A stretch of 64,000 nt of DNA from Methanobacteriota archaeon (lineage in GTDB: Archaea; Thermoplasmatota; Poseidoniia; Poseidoniales; Thalassarchaeaceae), in the NCBI GenBank assembly GCA_018654845.1, contig JABIKU010000002.1, positions 17,602-81,601 of the forward strand. Reading direction: 5' to 3'. Numbering within the stretch: position 1 is the stretch's first letter; each line of letters starts with the position of its first letter. The position numbers were made by a program, and so were the translations under genes. Of this stretch, positions 33,685 to 41,872 are shown piece after piece. The notes under the pieces were generated by a model. That model saw only the letters and a list, made by a program, of their open reading frames with translations. It had not been told where the DNA came from and made no database searches.

Positions 33685-34983
33685 TTGGATTCAAACAATT
33701 CATTCTCTCGATATTCATTTCTATTTGTAATCGTAGCCCTATTACTTGTAGGTGACAAAGTTAGTCCACCGATGATTCAAAGTGTCGACGCAGCTTCACA
33801 ATCCTGCCAAAGTTGCCATGGATCGTATCGAGAAGCAGGATTATCGATGTATTCATCCCAACCTCTTGTTGCGAGTGCAGAAAATACGCTACGATGGACT
33901 GTTTCTGCCCCTTGGAGAAACGATTGGATCGAACCAAATATGGAAATCACAGTATTGAATGGAATTGTTGATAATACAAATTTTGTCCCTTGGCAAGGTA
34001 ATTTAGCTGCAGGTAGCTCGATTTCAGGATGGCTCAACGTCACCCCAGATCATAATGCAACTGAAATTGAAATCGCCATCACTCTCGATGTTGTAGCATA
34101 TTACGACCACGCTTCATCAAAACGGCCTGATCGTCAATTCGAATCGGTTAGAATCTCAATGGTTGTAATTGTTGAACAAAAAAATTTGGCATTGAGCCCA
34201 TCATTGGTTTCACTCGAAGAAGGAAACAATCAAACATCATCTAAATTGTTTAATCTCGGTTCACAAACAATTACTGAACTCAATGGAACGGCACAACGAG
34301 GAATTGTAAGATTCGCACAATTAATCAATACATCTGGAGAGATTACAACGACAAATTATTCTGGAAGTTTAGAACCAGGGTGGGGCGTTATTGTATCATA
34401 TACTGGCCCTGAACCTGCTTCGAATGGGACGGATGTTTTGATAACTGGAAAATTGCCTTCGGGAGTTACTACCAGTGCATCAATGAGTGTGATTCCTATC
34501 CCAATTCCAGCACAATTACCCGATCCTCCACTTTCAGGAAAAGTTGCAGTATTCTATGGCTGGCTCGGAGTTGTAGTATTGGGCTTATTGATGGTTCAAG
34601 GATTCTCAAAACGTGCACTCGATCGTATCTACAAAGATAATTACAAATCTGCAAAAAAGCAAGAAATTGATTGGGATGCAGAAATGCCGGCTGAGCGGGC
34701 GACCTATTGGTGGTGGCTTCATTATTCCTTGTTGGGTGCAGTCATTACCTTCACTGCAATCCATGTACTTGGTTTTGGTATCTCTGATACGATGCCCCCT
34801 TTAAGCGCTGATATTTGGTTAGGTATTATCGCTATTGCAATTATTGCAATTGCGGGATACTCAGGACTTTATCCAAAACTTTCACGGAAATATTTACCTT
34901 GGTTTTCTTTCCGAAAAGGGCACATGATTTTGGCAATTATTGGAACTATTTTGGCTCTTTGGCATAGTTATATTCTATGGTGA
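33685..34983 (+). CDS. Membrane cytochrome with one c-type haem motif and a bis-haem b module
   Basis: A 432-residue exported protein with a TTG start. A signal segment (about 10-22) is followed by CQSCHG, a single c-type haem motif at residues 41-46 (Cys41, Cys44, His45), then about 230 residues of beta-rich outside domain. The C-terminal part has four membrane helices. The second holds His346 and His360 and the fourth His413 and His427, each pair separated by 13 residues (H-x13-H). This is the haem-b ligand pattern of ferric reductase/cytochrome b561-like four-helix proteins. The protein could move electrons across the membrane to an outside haem c. Its neighbours (VIT1, acidic protein) suggest iron, but no flavin or NADH domain is present. 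Function is inferred. Confidence 0.72.
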   Translation: MDSNNSFSRYSFLFVIVALLLVGDKVSPPMIQSVDAASQSCQSCHGSYREAGLSMYSSQPLVASAENTLRWTVSAPWRNDWIEPNMEITVLNGIVDNTNFVPWQGNLAAGSSISGWLNVTPDHNATEIEIAITLDVVAYYDHASSKRPDRQFESVRISMVVIVEQKNLALSPSLVSLEEGNNQTSSKLFNLGSQTITELNGTAQRGIVRFAQLINTSGEITTTNYSGSLEPGWGVIVSYTGPEPASNGTDVLITGKLPSGVTTSASMSVIPIPIPAQLPDPPLSGKVAVFYGWLGVVVLGLLMVQGFSKRALDRIYKDNYKSAKKQEIDWDAEMPAERATYWWWLHYSLLGAVITFTAIHVLGFGISDTMPPLSADIWLGIIAIAIIAIAGYSGLYPKLSRKYLPWFSFRKGHMILAIIGTILALWHSYILW

Positions 34984-35059
34984 CTTTGATTTTCTAGAAT
35001 TTGAAAATCCAATACCCTACATAGAAGGGTTTGATGATGCAAGCCTTCTCGCCGACTTT

Positions 35060-36562
35060 ATGAATGCGTATGATGAACTACTTGCACGACTGAAAGATAT
35101 CGATTTGATTTCACAAATAGGGGGCCTGCTCGGATGGGATCAGGAAGTGATGATGCCACCGAAAGCTGCAGCACTCAGAGCTGAACAAATCTCATGGATT
35201 TCAAAGACTGGCCATTTGAAAATGACCGATGCGAGAATTGGCGAATTACTCGATGAATTAGAATCTCACAAAGATCTGGATGAAGTCCAAGTAGGAAATG
35301 TTCGACTCGCCCGAAACAGTTACGATAAAGCGACAAAATTGCCAACTGAATTCGTTGGTGAACTGGCAAAACATCAATCCAAATCTCAGATTTCTTGGAC
35401 CGAAGCTCGTGCCAAAGATGACTTCTCTATCTTTCGTGATGACCTTGTAAAGATGGTTGAAATGAGCCGCCTGAAGGCGGATTATTTAGGATATGAAAAC
35501 CTCCGTTACGATGCTCTTCTCGATCTTTATGAATCGGGCCTAACAGTTGCTCGTGTTGACCCACTTTTCGCAGGACTGCGCGACAATGTCGCACCTCTAG
35601 TCAAAGCTGTAATCGATAGCGGAAAACGGCCAAACATGTCTTTTGTTGAAGATAATAAGTGGGGTCAAGCTGGTCAAGAAGCGCTTTCACACGCTGTTTC
35701 CGAGACCATTGGTTTCGACTTTTCTGCCGGCCGCCGCGACGCATCTACACACCCATTCTGTGGCGGCTCAAATCCAGATGATGTTCGATGGACGACCCGA
35801 TATAGCGAGAGTGATCCATTCGGCTCGCTTTATGGTTCGATGCACGAAACCGGCCACGGACTCTACGAACAGGGCAGACCCCGCAGCCTAGATTTCCAAC
35901 CAACAGGAAATGCGAATGGCCTCGGTGTGCACGAGAGTCAGAGTCGACTTTGGGAAAACCAAGTTGGTCGAAGCAGAGAATTTTGCGAGTGGGCTTTGCC
36001 ATTATGGCAAGAAAGTTTTCCAGAATTTATGGAAGGTGTGAGTGCAGAGGATCTCTGGCGTGCGGTAAATCTAGTTGAGCCGAGTTTGATTCGGGTTGAA
36101 GCAGACGAGGCGACTTACAATCTACACATTATGATTCGATATGAAGTCGAAAAGCAACTGATTGCTGGAGAAATTGAAGTCGATGACCTTCCTCAAGTTT
36201 GGGACGATATGTATGAAGAATTCTTGGGAATCAGAGCACCAAACCACACTTTAGGCGTCCTACAAGACATTCACTGGTCCTTCGGAGCCTTCGGATATTT
36301 CCCGACTTACACATTGGGCAACCTCTACTCAGCTCAGTTGTTAGAAGCTGCCCGCAAAGTTTTGCCTGATCACGATGAGCAGATCCGTAATGGTGAATTT
36401 GAGCCACTATTGGCATGGATGCGCGAGCATGTTCACGCACGTGGTAGCATTATCGAGCCGGCCGCCCTCATTGAGGAAGCAACCGGCTCGCCACCTTCGC
36501 CTGATGCATTTGTCGCGTACCTACGAGACAAAATTGAACGACTTTACGGCGTTTCAGCATAA
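35060..36562 (+). CDS. Carboxypeptidase Taq (M32 metallopeptidase)
   Basis: A 500-residue metallocarboxypeptidase of family M32, which trims amino acids from peptide C-termini with broad specificity. The zinc motif is HETGH at residues 262-266 within GSMHETGHGLYEQG. The family motifs DVRWTTRY ahead of it, GVHESQSRLWEN behind it (with the third ligand Glu) and LGVLQDIHWSFGAFGYFPTYTLGNLY near the C-terminus are all intact. The protein begins MNAYDELLARLKDIDLISQIGG..LGWDQEVMMP, matching other M32 enzymes. Therefore the ATG at 35060 is preferred to the longer frame that would overlap the cytochrome gene. Cytoplasmic. Confidence 0.95.
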   Translation: MNAYDELLARLKDIDLISQIGGLLGWDQEVMMPPKAAALRAEQISWISKTGHLKMTDARIGELLDELESHKDLDEVQVGNVRLARNSYDKATKLPTEFVGELAKHQSKSQISWTEARAKDDFSIFRDDLVKMVEMSRLKADYLGYENLRYDALLDLYESGLTVARVDPLFAGLRDNVAPLVKAVIDSGKRPNMSFVEDNKWGQAGQEALSHAVSETIGFDFSAGRRDASTHPFCGGSNPDDVRWTTRYSESDPFGSLYGSMHETGHGLYEQGRPRSLDFQPTGNANGLGVHESQSRLWENQVGRSREFCEWALPLWQESFPEFMEGVSAEDLWRAVNLVEPSLIRVEADEATYNLHIMIRYEVEKQLIAGEIEVDDLPQVWDDMYEEFLGIRAPNHTLGVLQDIHWSFGAFGYFPTYTLGNLYSAQLLEAARKVLPDHDEQIRNGEFEPLLAWMREHVHARGSIIEPAALIEEATGSPPSPDAFVAYLRDKIERLYGVSA

Positions 36563-36609
36563 GATTATACCAACGGAAGCGAGAAAACAAACGACGCTTA
36601 GCATCGACC

Positions 36610-37674
36610 ATGTCGAAGCGAAGTCTTTCAAATCTAGCTTCGTTCATTCGCGACATTGGTAGTTCTTGTTCAAAGGTTAGAATCATCGATGGGGTATTGA
36701 TTGCCGGCTCAATAAACGGCAAATTGAATGGCTGGGCAACTTCGACTGGCGAACTGCTTTGGAGTGTCGAAATCGATGGTATCATCGCTGATTTCGATTT
36801 CGAAAATGATACAATTTACACAACCGGGCCGAATAAATTATTCGCATTCTCAACAAATACTGAAAAAATATTGTGGAGTGAAGAATTGGAGGGCGGTGGC
36901 GACTTTGTGCGAATAATCAATGAAGAAATCTGGGTCACATCTTCAGTGTATGATATTGAAGTGTTTGATTTTATCGAGGCAACAACCCAGCGGTTTTCGA
37001 AGAGTGGAAAATTACTAGAAAAGTGGATCATTAACGAACGGCCATGGTTCCTCGGCGCAACACAAGGGGATGTTATTCTCGGCTTAGGTCGCCCTCGTTG
37101 TGGTGGAGTTCGGGTTCTGCCTGGTGAGATGTCCGAGCATTTTTTGCTCAGTAGCAATCAACCTGTGACTTCAGGAGCGAATTCGATTGACCGAATTTAT
37201 TTCGGTCATTCGGATGGGACTGTAAGCACTATCGATTGCAAATCTTTGAAGATTAACGATACCGCTCATCCCTCGGATTCTCTCGTCACTTCGATTATTA
37301 GTTCAGAAAATGGTTGGATATCAGGCCATGAAGATGGAACGATTTGTTTTGATAATATGGATTTTCATTTTGATGGTAAAATCGATTCCATCGCTAATTT
37401 TGATGGAAATTGTTGGGCTAGTTTTTCGAATAATGGTAAAACGAATCTTGTAATCATCGACTCTGCGCAAAGCCAAACTTTCCTGGCTCATGAAAATAGG
37501 GTTAGATTTACCCATTCCGCCGACAAGGGGCTTGCCCTCGGAGATGACTCGGGAAAAGTTCTATTTTTTGAAATTGAAGTTGTCAAGCGCAGACTCGCTG
37601 AAAGTAATAATTCAGAAAAAGATGAGAAAAAGAGGGGACTGCTCAAAGACCGTCTCCGTCAGCTTCGTAGTTGA
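36610..37674 (+). CDS. Beta-propeller (PQQ/WD40-like) protein, unknown function
   Basis: A 354-residue protein with repeated strands typical of a propeller: IIDGVLIAGSINGKLNGWATSTGELLWSVE, IYTTGPNKLFAFSTNTEKILWSEEL, IYFGHSDGTVSTID, WISGHEDGTICFD and ALGDDSGKVLFFE. These resemble PQQ-type (..G.l.A.d..tG...W..) and WD-type blades. No signal peptide is present, so it is cytoplasmic. The last 40 residues are charged and helical (RRLAESNNSEKDEKKRG). Partners and function are unknown. It is the last protein gene before the long noncoding RNA candidate, which begins about 110 bases downstream on the same strand. Confidence 0.68.
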   Translation: MSKRSLSNLASFIRDIGSSCSKVRIIDGVLIAGSINGKLNGWATSTGELLWSVEIDGIIADFDFENDTIYTTGPNKLFAFSTNTEKILWSEELEGGGDFVRIINEEIWVTSSVYDIEVFDFIEATTQRFSKSGKLLEKWIINERPWFLGATQGDVILGLGRPRCGGVRVLPGEMSEHFLLSSNQPVTSGANSIDRIYFGHSDGTVSTIDCKSLKINDTAHPSDSLVTSIISSENGWISGHEDGTICFDNMDFHFDGKIDSIANFDGNCWASFSNNGKTNLVIIDSAQSQTFLAHENRVRFTHSADKGLALGDDSGKVLFFEIEVVKRRLAESNNSEKDEKKRGLLKDRLRQLRS

Positions 37675-37747
37675 TATTTTTACAGTGGAAATTAACAAAA
37701 TCATACCCTTGCATACCCCTATTTCCAGTGGACTGCGGCTCTATTGG

Positions 37748-37760
37748 AGAAAGGTTTATT
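37748..37760 (+). promoter_or_regulatory. BRE/TATA-like promoter of the long RNA candidate
   Basis: The purine-rich agaaagg directly followed by tttatt resembles an archaeal BRE plus TATA box. A start about 25 bases downstream would fall near 37782, exactly where the first stem of the RNA begins. Supported by position and motif only. Confidence 0.4.
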
Positions 37761-37779
37761 GACCCGACCCGCACCTGAG

Positions 37780-38425
37780 AACTTTGCCGCTTCGGTGAAG
37801 GGGTGTGGGGCCGCTTAGGCGGAACCCGCGGGCCACAAGAACCGAGCCCCGGAAATGGGGCGGTAGAACCGGAGATCGAAAGAGAACCGGGGAAGAGTTG
37901 GAACGCCCTGTGGGCGGGAAAACAACGGGAGAACTGAGGTGGGAAGAACCGGACGAAAGGAAGGGGAAAGAAGCAACAGGGAAAGCTGAGGAAAACATAA
38001 CCGAACTGTTTCGACAGGGAAAACACGACCAAAACAGAAAACCATCCCGAAGAGGTAAACGAGCGAAGGGCGGGAACCAGCAATGGAACAGACCTGAGGC
38101 ACGGGTACGGGAAAACGAAGAGGAAAAGAACTGGACGCAAGGAAGGGGAAAAGAAACGGAGAGGAAACGAACTGGGAACGAGAGCGCAGAAATGCGTGGA
38201 GGACCAATACCGAGACGTGAAAAGAACTGGTGAGAGCTAGGGATGGAAGCGGAGACGGCGAAAGATGGAGAGATCCAACAAGAGTCGGAAAAGGACGAGG
38301 AGACACAAGTAGTCTCGGAGTCATCTACCCTTGGAAAGCAGGGGCCTTAGGGCCCCGGCGGACCGGGGACCCTGCGGAGTAGCAGGGAAAATGCTCCCCC
38401 AATGTGCATTTTTCCTGCTGCTCCC
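37780..38425 (+). ncRNA. Candidate long structured noncoding RNA, unknown family
   Basis: About 650 bases between convergent genes with no convincing protein frame. It differs from its surroundings by being purine-rich and T-poor: for example 37861-37920 has 25 G, 18 A, 11 C and 6 T. Visible stems include 37782-37800 (8 bp), 37811-37822 (CCGC-TTAG-GCGG), 37846-37861 (GCCCC/GGGGC), 37904-37916 (CGCCC-TGT-GGGCG), 38006-38017 (CTGT-TTCG-ACAG), 38185-38196 (CGCA-GAAA-TGCG), 38341-38356 (GGGGCC-TTAG-GGCCCC) and the 14-bp end hairpin 38381-38419. GAAC(C/T) motifs recur about ten times between 37839 and 38230. I do not find the conserved RNase P, SRP or rRNA cores. Open frames on both strands are explained by scarce T. 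Strand is judged from the promoter and tetraloops. Confidence 0.6.
38381..38419 (+). terminator. 14-bp hairpin at the 3' end of the RNA candidate
   Basis: AGCAGGGAAAATGC (38381-38394) pairs with GCATTTTTCCTGCT (38406-38419) through 14 pairs, one of them G-U, around an 11-base loop. It is the most stable stem in the region. It lies just before the composition returns to AT-rich and about 60 bases from the end of the convergent fumarase gene. It may mark the RNA 3' end or serve both converging transcripts. Confidence 0.55.
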
Positions 38426-38479
38426 ACCTAATTCAAAAGCCCATTATTTTCTAAGACCTTAGCGGAGCGTTTCTCAATT

Positions 38480-40081
38480 CTATTCTTTGGGCCCAATCAT
38501 TAATTCTGGTCTGACCCATTCTTCGAATTGTTGATCTGTTAACAATTTTAATTCGAGCGCGCTTTCTCTAAGCGTCAATCCTTTCGTGTGTGCATTTTTT
38601 GCTATTTTTGCAGCATTATCATAACCAATATGTGGATTTAATGCTGTTACTAACATCAAGGAATTTTCAAGATGAGACTTGATATTATCTTCATTGGCTT
38701 CTAGACCAATTACACATTTATCGGAAAAAGATCGACAAGAATCTGAAATTATTCGAACGCTATGAAGAAGATTATGGATCATCATTGGCTTGTAGACATT
38801 GAGTTCAAAATTACCTTGGCTTCCACCGATTGAAATCGCAGTATTATTGCCCATAACTTGGCAACATACCATCGTCATCGCTTCAGCCTGGGTTGGGTTG
38901 ACCTTGCCTGGCATGATACTAGATCCGGGTTCATTGGCCGGAAGTGCAAGTTCTCCAATACCGCATCGAGGACCTGATCCTAACCATCTGATATCATTGG
39001 CGATTTTCATTAGTGATGCAGCGAGTGTGTTAAGCGCTCCTGATGCAGCGACAATTGCATCATGTGCAGCCAATTGTGCAAATTTATTATCTGCGCTAAT
39101 GAATTGTAATCCGGTTTTTTCAGCTATTTTTTCTGCAACGTTTTCAGCAAAATCAGGATGTGTGTTCAGCCCTGTACCGACTGCCGTTCCACCTAGAGCA
39201 AGTTCCAGTAAATCGGTAAGTGCAGCATCTATTCGGCGAAGATCGGCATCAAGCATCGAGACATATCCGCCAAATTCTTGACCGAGTGTCAAAGGTACGG
39301 CATCCATCAAATGGGTTCTACCAATTTTCACGATGTTTTCGAATTCTTTGGCTTTATTTGCGAGTACAGTGCGTAAATGACGTACTGCTGGAATTAATCG
39401 ATGATGGAATTCCTCGGCTGCAGCGATATGCATTGCAGTCGGGAATGTGTCATTACTGGATTGTGCCCGATTGACATGGTCGTTCGGGTGAACTGGAGTT
39501 TTGCTTCCAAGAACACCATTTGTCAACTCGATTGCACGGTTCGCAATAACTTCATTTGAATTCATGTTGGTTTGTGTTCCAGAACCAGTCTGCCAAATTC
39601 TGAGTGGAAAATGATCGTTGAGTGAACCTGAAATTACTTCATCACAAACAACTGTAATCAAAGAACCGACCTGTTCATTGAGTTGACCGAGTTCGACATT
39701 GGTTTCGGCTGCTGCTTGTTTGAGAATACCAAAAGCGCGAATAATTGCATATGGCATTGTATCGGTTCCAATATCGAAGTTGATTAGTGAGCGGGCTGTT
39801 TGAGCGCCATAATATCGGTCTGCTTGAACTTCCACTTCCCCCATAGTATCTTTTTCAATACGAATTTGTCCACTATCTGCACGAGCTGAACGGCTCGCAA
39901 ACTCCGGCTCGAGTCTTCTTGGTTGAGCATCTGCTACAAGCGAGGTTTCAATCATTTTCGAAATTGTAGCAGAGCGCCCTCCTGTGCGCCCTTTGCCAAC
40001 TCTTCTATCGAGTTTTTTTGCCAATTCTTCAGGTATACTGATGCTCATTATTCTGCGGTCGCCCGCTCGGTGCTTCACCAT
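38480..40081 (-). CDS. fumC: Class II fumarate hydratase with N-terminal ribbon-helix-helix domain
   Basis: A 533-residue protein. Residues 73-533 form a complete class II fumarase (fumarate + water to malate): [26 protein letters not shown] at the usual FumC start, [39 protein letters not shown] with the catalytic His, and the SS loop with the signature [13 protein letters not shown] near 386. Ahead lies an extra domain, about 11-50 ([20 protein letters not shown] then [10 protein letters not shown]), matching a ribbon-helix-helix DNA-binding fold, and a 20-residue linker. No stop or alternative start separates them well, so a regulator-enzyme fusion is likely. ATG 40081 is used; ATG 40048 would keep the RHH domain. 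The intergenic region upstream is AT-rich with small palindromes. Confidence 0.9.
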   Translation of the reverse strand: MVKHRAGDRRIMSISIPEELAKKLDRRVGKGRTGGRSATISKMIETSLVADAQPRRLEPEFASRSARADSGQIRIEKDTMGEVEVQADRYYGAQTARSLINFDIGTDTMPYAIIRAFGILKQAAAETNVELGQLNEQVGSLITVVCDEVISGSLNDHFPLRIWQTGSGTQTNMNSNEVIANRAIELTNGVLGSKTPVHPNDHVNRAQSSNDTFPTAMHIAAAEEFHHRLIPAVRHLRTVLANKAKEFENIVKIGRTHLMDAVPLTLGQEFGGYVSMLDADLRRIDAALTDLLELALGGTAVGTGLNTHPDFAENVAEKIAEKTGLQFISADNKFAQLAAHDAIVAASGALNTLAASLMKIANDIRWLGSGPRCGIGELALPANEPGSSIMPGKVNPTQAEAMTMVCCQVMGNNTAISIGGSQGNFELNVYKPMMIHNLLHSVRIISDSCRSFSDKCVIGLEANEDNIKSHLENSLMLVTALNPHIGYDNAAKIAKNAHTKGLTLRESALELKLLTDQQFEEWVRPELMIGPKE

Positions 40082-40094
40082 ATTATTATCTGCG

Positions 40095-40112
40095 TTAATT
40101 AATTATTAATAA
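40095..40112 (-). promoter_or_regulatory. Adjacent AT-rich palindromes upstream of fumC
   Basis: TTAATTAA (40095-40102) directly abuts TTATTAATAA (40103-40112), and CTTCA/TGAAG arms flank at 40114-40128. The block is 14 bases before the fumarase start on the minus strand. It may simply be the TATA region, but tandem short palindromes are also how ribbon-helix-helix proteins recognise DNA, so an autoregulatory site is possible. Confidence 0.35.
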
Positions 40113-40199
40113 ACTTCACCTTTTGAAGAGTAGTAACACGTTCGCACAAATTAATAAAGTCATATTATAGGAAAATACCCGAGATAATATCAGATAAAT

Positions 40200-40682
40200 T
40201 CAATCACGATCAACGCGAATAATCATCTGTGGTTCAGCGGGTTTGTCGCGGAAATCAGTTTGGATATTTTCGATTGCTCGAACTATTTCCATTCCATTGG
40301 TAACTTCGCCAAATACCGCATGGTTTCCATTCAACCAAGGCGTCTCTATAGTAGTCAAGAAAAATTGTGAACCACCTGTATTTCTGCCTGCATTTGCCAT
40401 CGAGAATAGCCCTGGACGATCATGAGCCTTTGCGAGAGCTGATGGTTCGCATGGAATTTGCCAACCTGGCCCTCCTGTTCCAGCTGCGCGACTGTTTGGG
40501 TCCTTTGATTTTGGACAACCCCCTTGAATCATGAAGTCCTTGATAATCCGATGGAAATGGAGTCCGTTGTAGAATCCAGAGTCAACTAATTTAAGGAAAT
40601 TTGCAGTTGTGTCAGGGCAGTCGTCAGTGTAGAGTTTGATGTTAATGTCTCCAGCAGAGGTGTACATTGTTACGTTCGTCAT
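40200..40682 (-). CDS. Cyclophilin-type peptidyl-prolyl isomerase
   Basis: A 160-residue single-domain cyclophilin that catalyses cis-trans isomerisation at proline. Recognised are NFLKLVDSGFYNGLHFHRIIKDFMIQGG (the FHRxxxxFMxQGG core with the catalytic Arg), FSMANAGRNTGGSQFFLTT (MANAGxxTxGSQFFIT) and WLNGNHAVFGEVTNGMEIV. No signal peptide, so cytoplasmic. ATG at 40682; a TTG two codons upstream is possible. Divergent from the zinc-rich membrane protein gene across about 58 bases. Confidence 0.95.
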   Translation of the reverse strand: MTNVTMYTSAGDINIKLYTDDCPDTTANFLKLVDSGFYNGLHFHRIIKDFMIQGGCPKSKDPNSRAAGTGGPGWQIPCEPSALAKAHDRPGLFSMANAGRNTGGSQFFLTTIETPWLNGNHAVFGEVTNGMEIVRAIENIQTDFRDKPAEPQMIIRVDRD

Positions 40683-40740
40683 GGGCAATCCTGTAGTCGG
40701 TTATTCAAGAGGATAATGGTCTAGTGCCGTAACAACACTA

Positions 40741-41853
40741 ATGGGTTACAATCAGTTTGATAGTGTCATGAGTGAACTAAGTGGACATGATTGTCCTCGG
40801 TGTAATCTAGAATTATACATAGAAACCAGTGGGCTGGATGAAGGCGCTGATTTATTGATTTGTAAAGAGTGCTGGGGGGTGGCGGTCGTCGCTAAATCGA
40901 TGGAGTCAATCATTACAAATGGAAGAGAATTAGACGAAAAGAGTGCTGTCCCAGACACAAACAATATTGGATGCAATTGTCCGATTTGTTCAACTAAAAT
41001 GAAAGAAATTGAATTAGACGTGCCTGAAGAAATCAGAGATAAATTAAATTTAATTGACGTGTCTGAATCTAAAAAGGTCATAATTGACTCTTGTGAGAAT
41101 TGTCCTACCTTCTGGTTTGATGCTGGAGAATTAGATCTTCTAAATGGAATTCAACCTAAACTAAGGGGTGTGTTTTTTGAACCTGAATCGAATAGGCTAA
41201 TAGATGATAAAACACTAACTGAAGAGGATTTATACCGTAAAACAATGATTAGGAAAGGCGCGGGTTTTGGAGTATTAGTCTTCGCTGCTTTGATTGCATC
41301 TCTGGGCGACCCGGTTTTGATATTCGCAGCAGGAATTTTAGGGATTGGAGGAATAATTGCTATGTTGTCTAGTGACCCTGAACAAACTCTGGCTAAAGGC
41401 ACCTGCGATAAATGTTTGAAGGAAAATAAATCTCTAGCATGGAATTGCCAAAGAGGTGGGTGTTGGGCACATATTTGCACCGACTGTCAAACTGTGGACG
41501 TTGATCCAGTGGAAGCCTATGCCAAAACTCTCGGAAAGGTTGCAGTTGGAGTAGTTATGGTAGGCATAGTAATCGCAGTCCTGCCAATGGGAGCTGGATC
41601 ATTACCTTCTGGAGCACCTTTTGGAGCAAGTGAAAAGGAGGGAGAAAGGCCCGATTGGTGGGATATGTTACTCTGTAGGGAATGTGTGGAAGTGGCCAAA
41701 GAAGAGGCCGCTAAGGAAGGAGATGAAATGAATCAACAAAATACGATTGAACCTATCTCGGATGGTTATTGCAATTACATAGATAGTCTAAATGGTAAAA
41801 AATGCAAAAGGCCAGATGTTAGAGACTCCGGTTATTGTTATGTCCATAAGTAA
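40741..41853 (+). CDS. Membrane protein with several zinc-binding cysteine clusters
   Basis: A 370-residue protein. The N-terminal cytoplasmic part has CPRC...CKEC (about 18-48), then CPIC...CENCPTFWFDAGELDLL (about 80-135), the latter matching the zf-TFIIB domain (CPxC - CxxCxGxWxDxGEL). Two membrane segments lie at about 171-208 (GFGVLVFAALIASLGDPVLIF and GGIIAML). A third cluster CDKC...CQRGGCWAHICTDC follows, then a membrane segment near 267-286. The end has LLCREC and CNYIDSLNGKKCKRPDVRDSGYCYVHK, a Cys/His knuckle. About twenty cysteines in all. Perhaps a sensor or quality-control protein; I do not recognise the full architecture. Base composition and the run of Asn and Lys codons look slightly more AT-rich than the neighbours. 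Confidence 0.65.
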   Translation: MGYNQFDSVMSELSGHDCPRCNLELYIETSGLDEGADLLICKECWGVAVVAKSMESIITNGRELDEKSAVPDTNNIGCNCPICSTKMKEIELDVPEEIRDKLNLIDVSESKKVIIDSCENCPTFWFDAGELDLLNGIQPKLRGVFFEPESNRLIDDKTLTEEDLYRKTMIRKGAGFGVLVFAALIASLGDPVLIFAAGILGIGGIIAMLSSDPEQTLAKGTCDKCLKENKSLAWNCQRGGCWAHICTDCQTVDVDPVEAYAKTLGKVAVGVVMVGIVIAVLPMGAGSLPSGAPFGASEKEGERPDWWDMLLCRECVEVAKEEAAKEGDEMNQQNTIEPISDGYCNYIDSLNGKKCKRPDVRDSGYCYVHK

Positions 41854-41872
41854 GGATAAGAATTACTGAAGA

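Noticed and set aside
33449..33758. Minus-strand and shifted-frame open frames of 88-89 residues across the Asp/Glu repeat
   Set aside because: Artefacts of the 54-base repeat (poly-Ser, His/Leu/Arg-rich translations) with no start signal.
37643..38324. Long open frames on both strands in the GC-rich interval (142 residues plus strand; 165 and 169 residues minus strand)
   Set aside because: All overlap each other, are low-complexity translations of purine- or pyrimidine-rich sequence, and resemble no family; scarce T removes stop codons. The hairpins fit RNA better.
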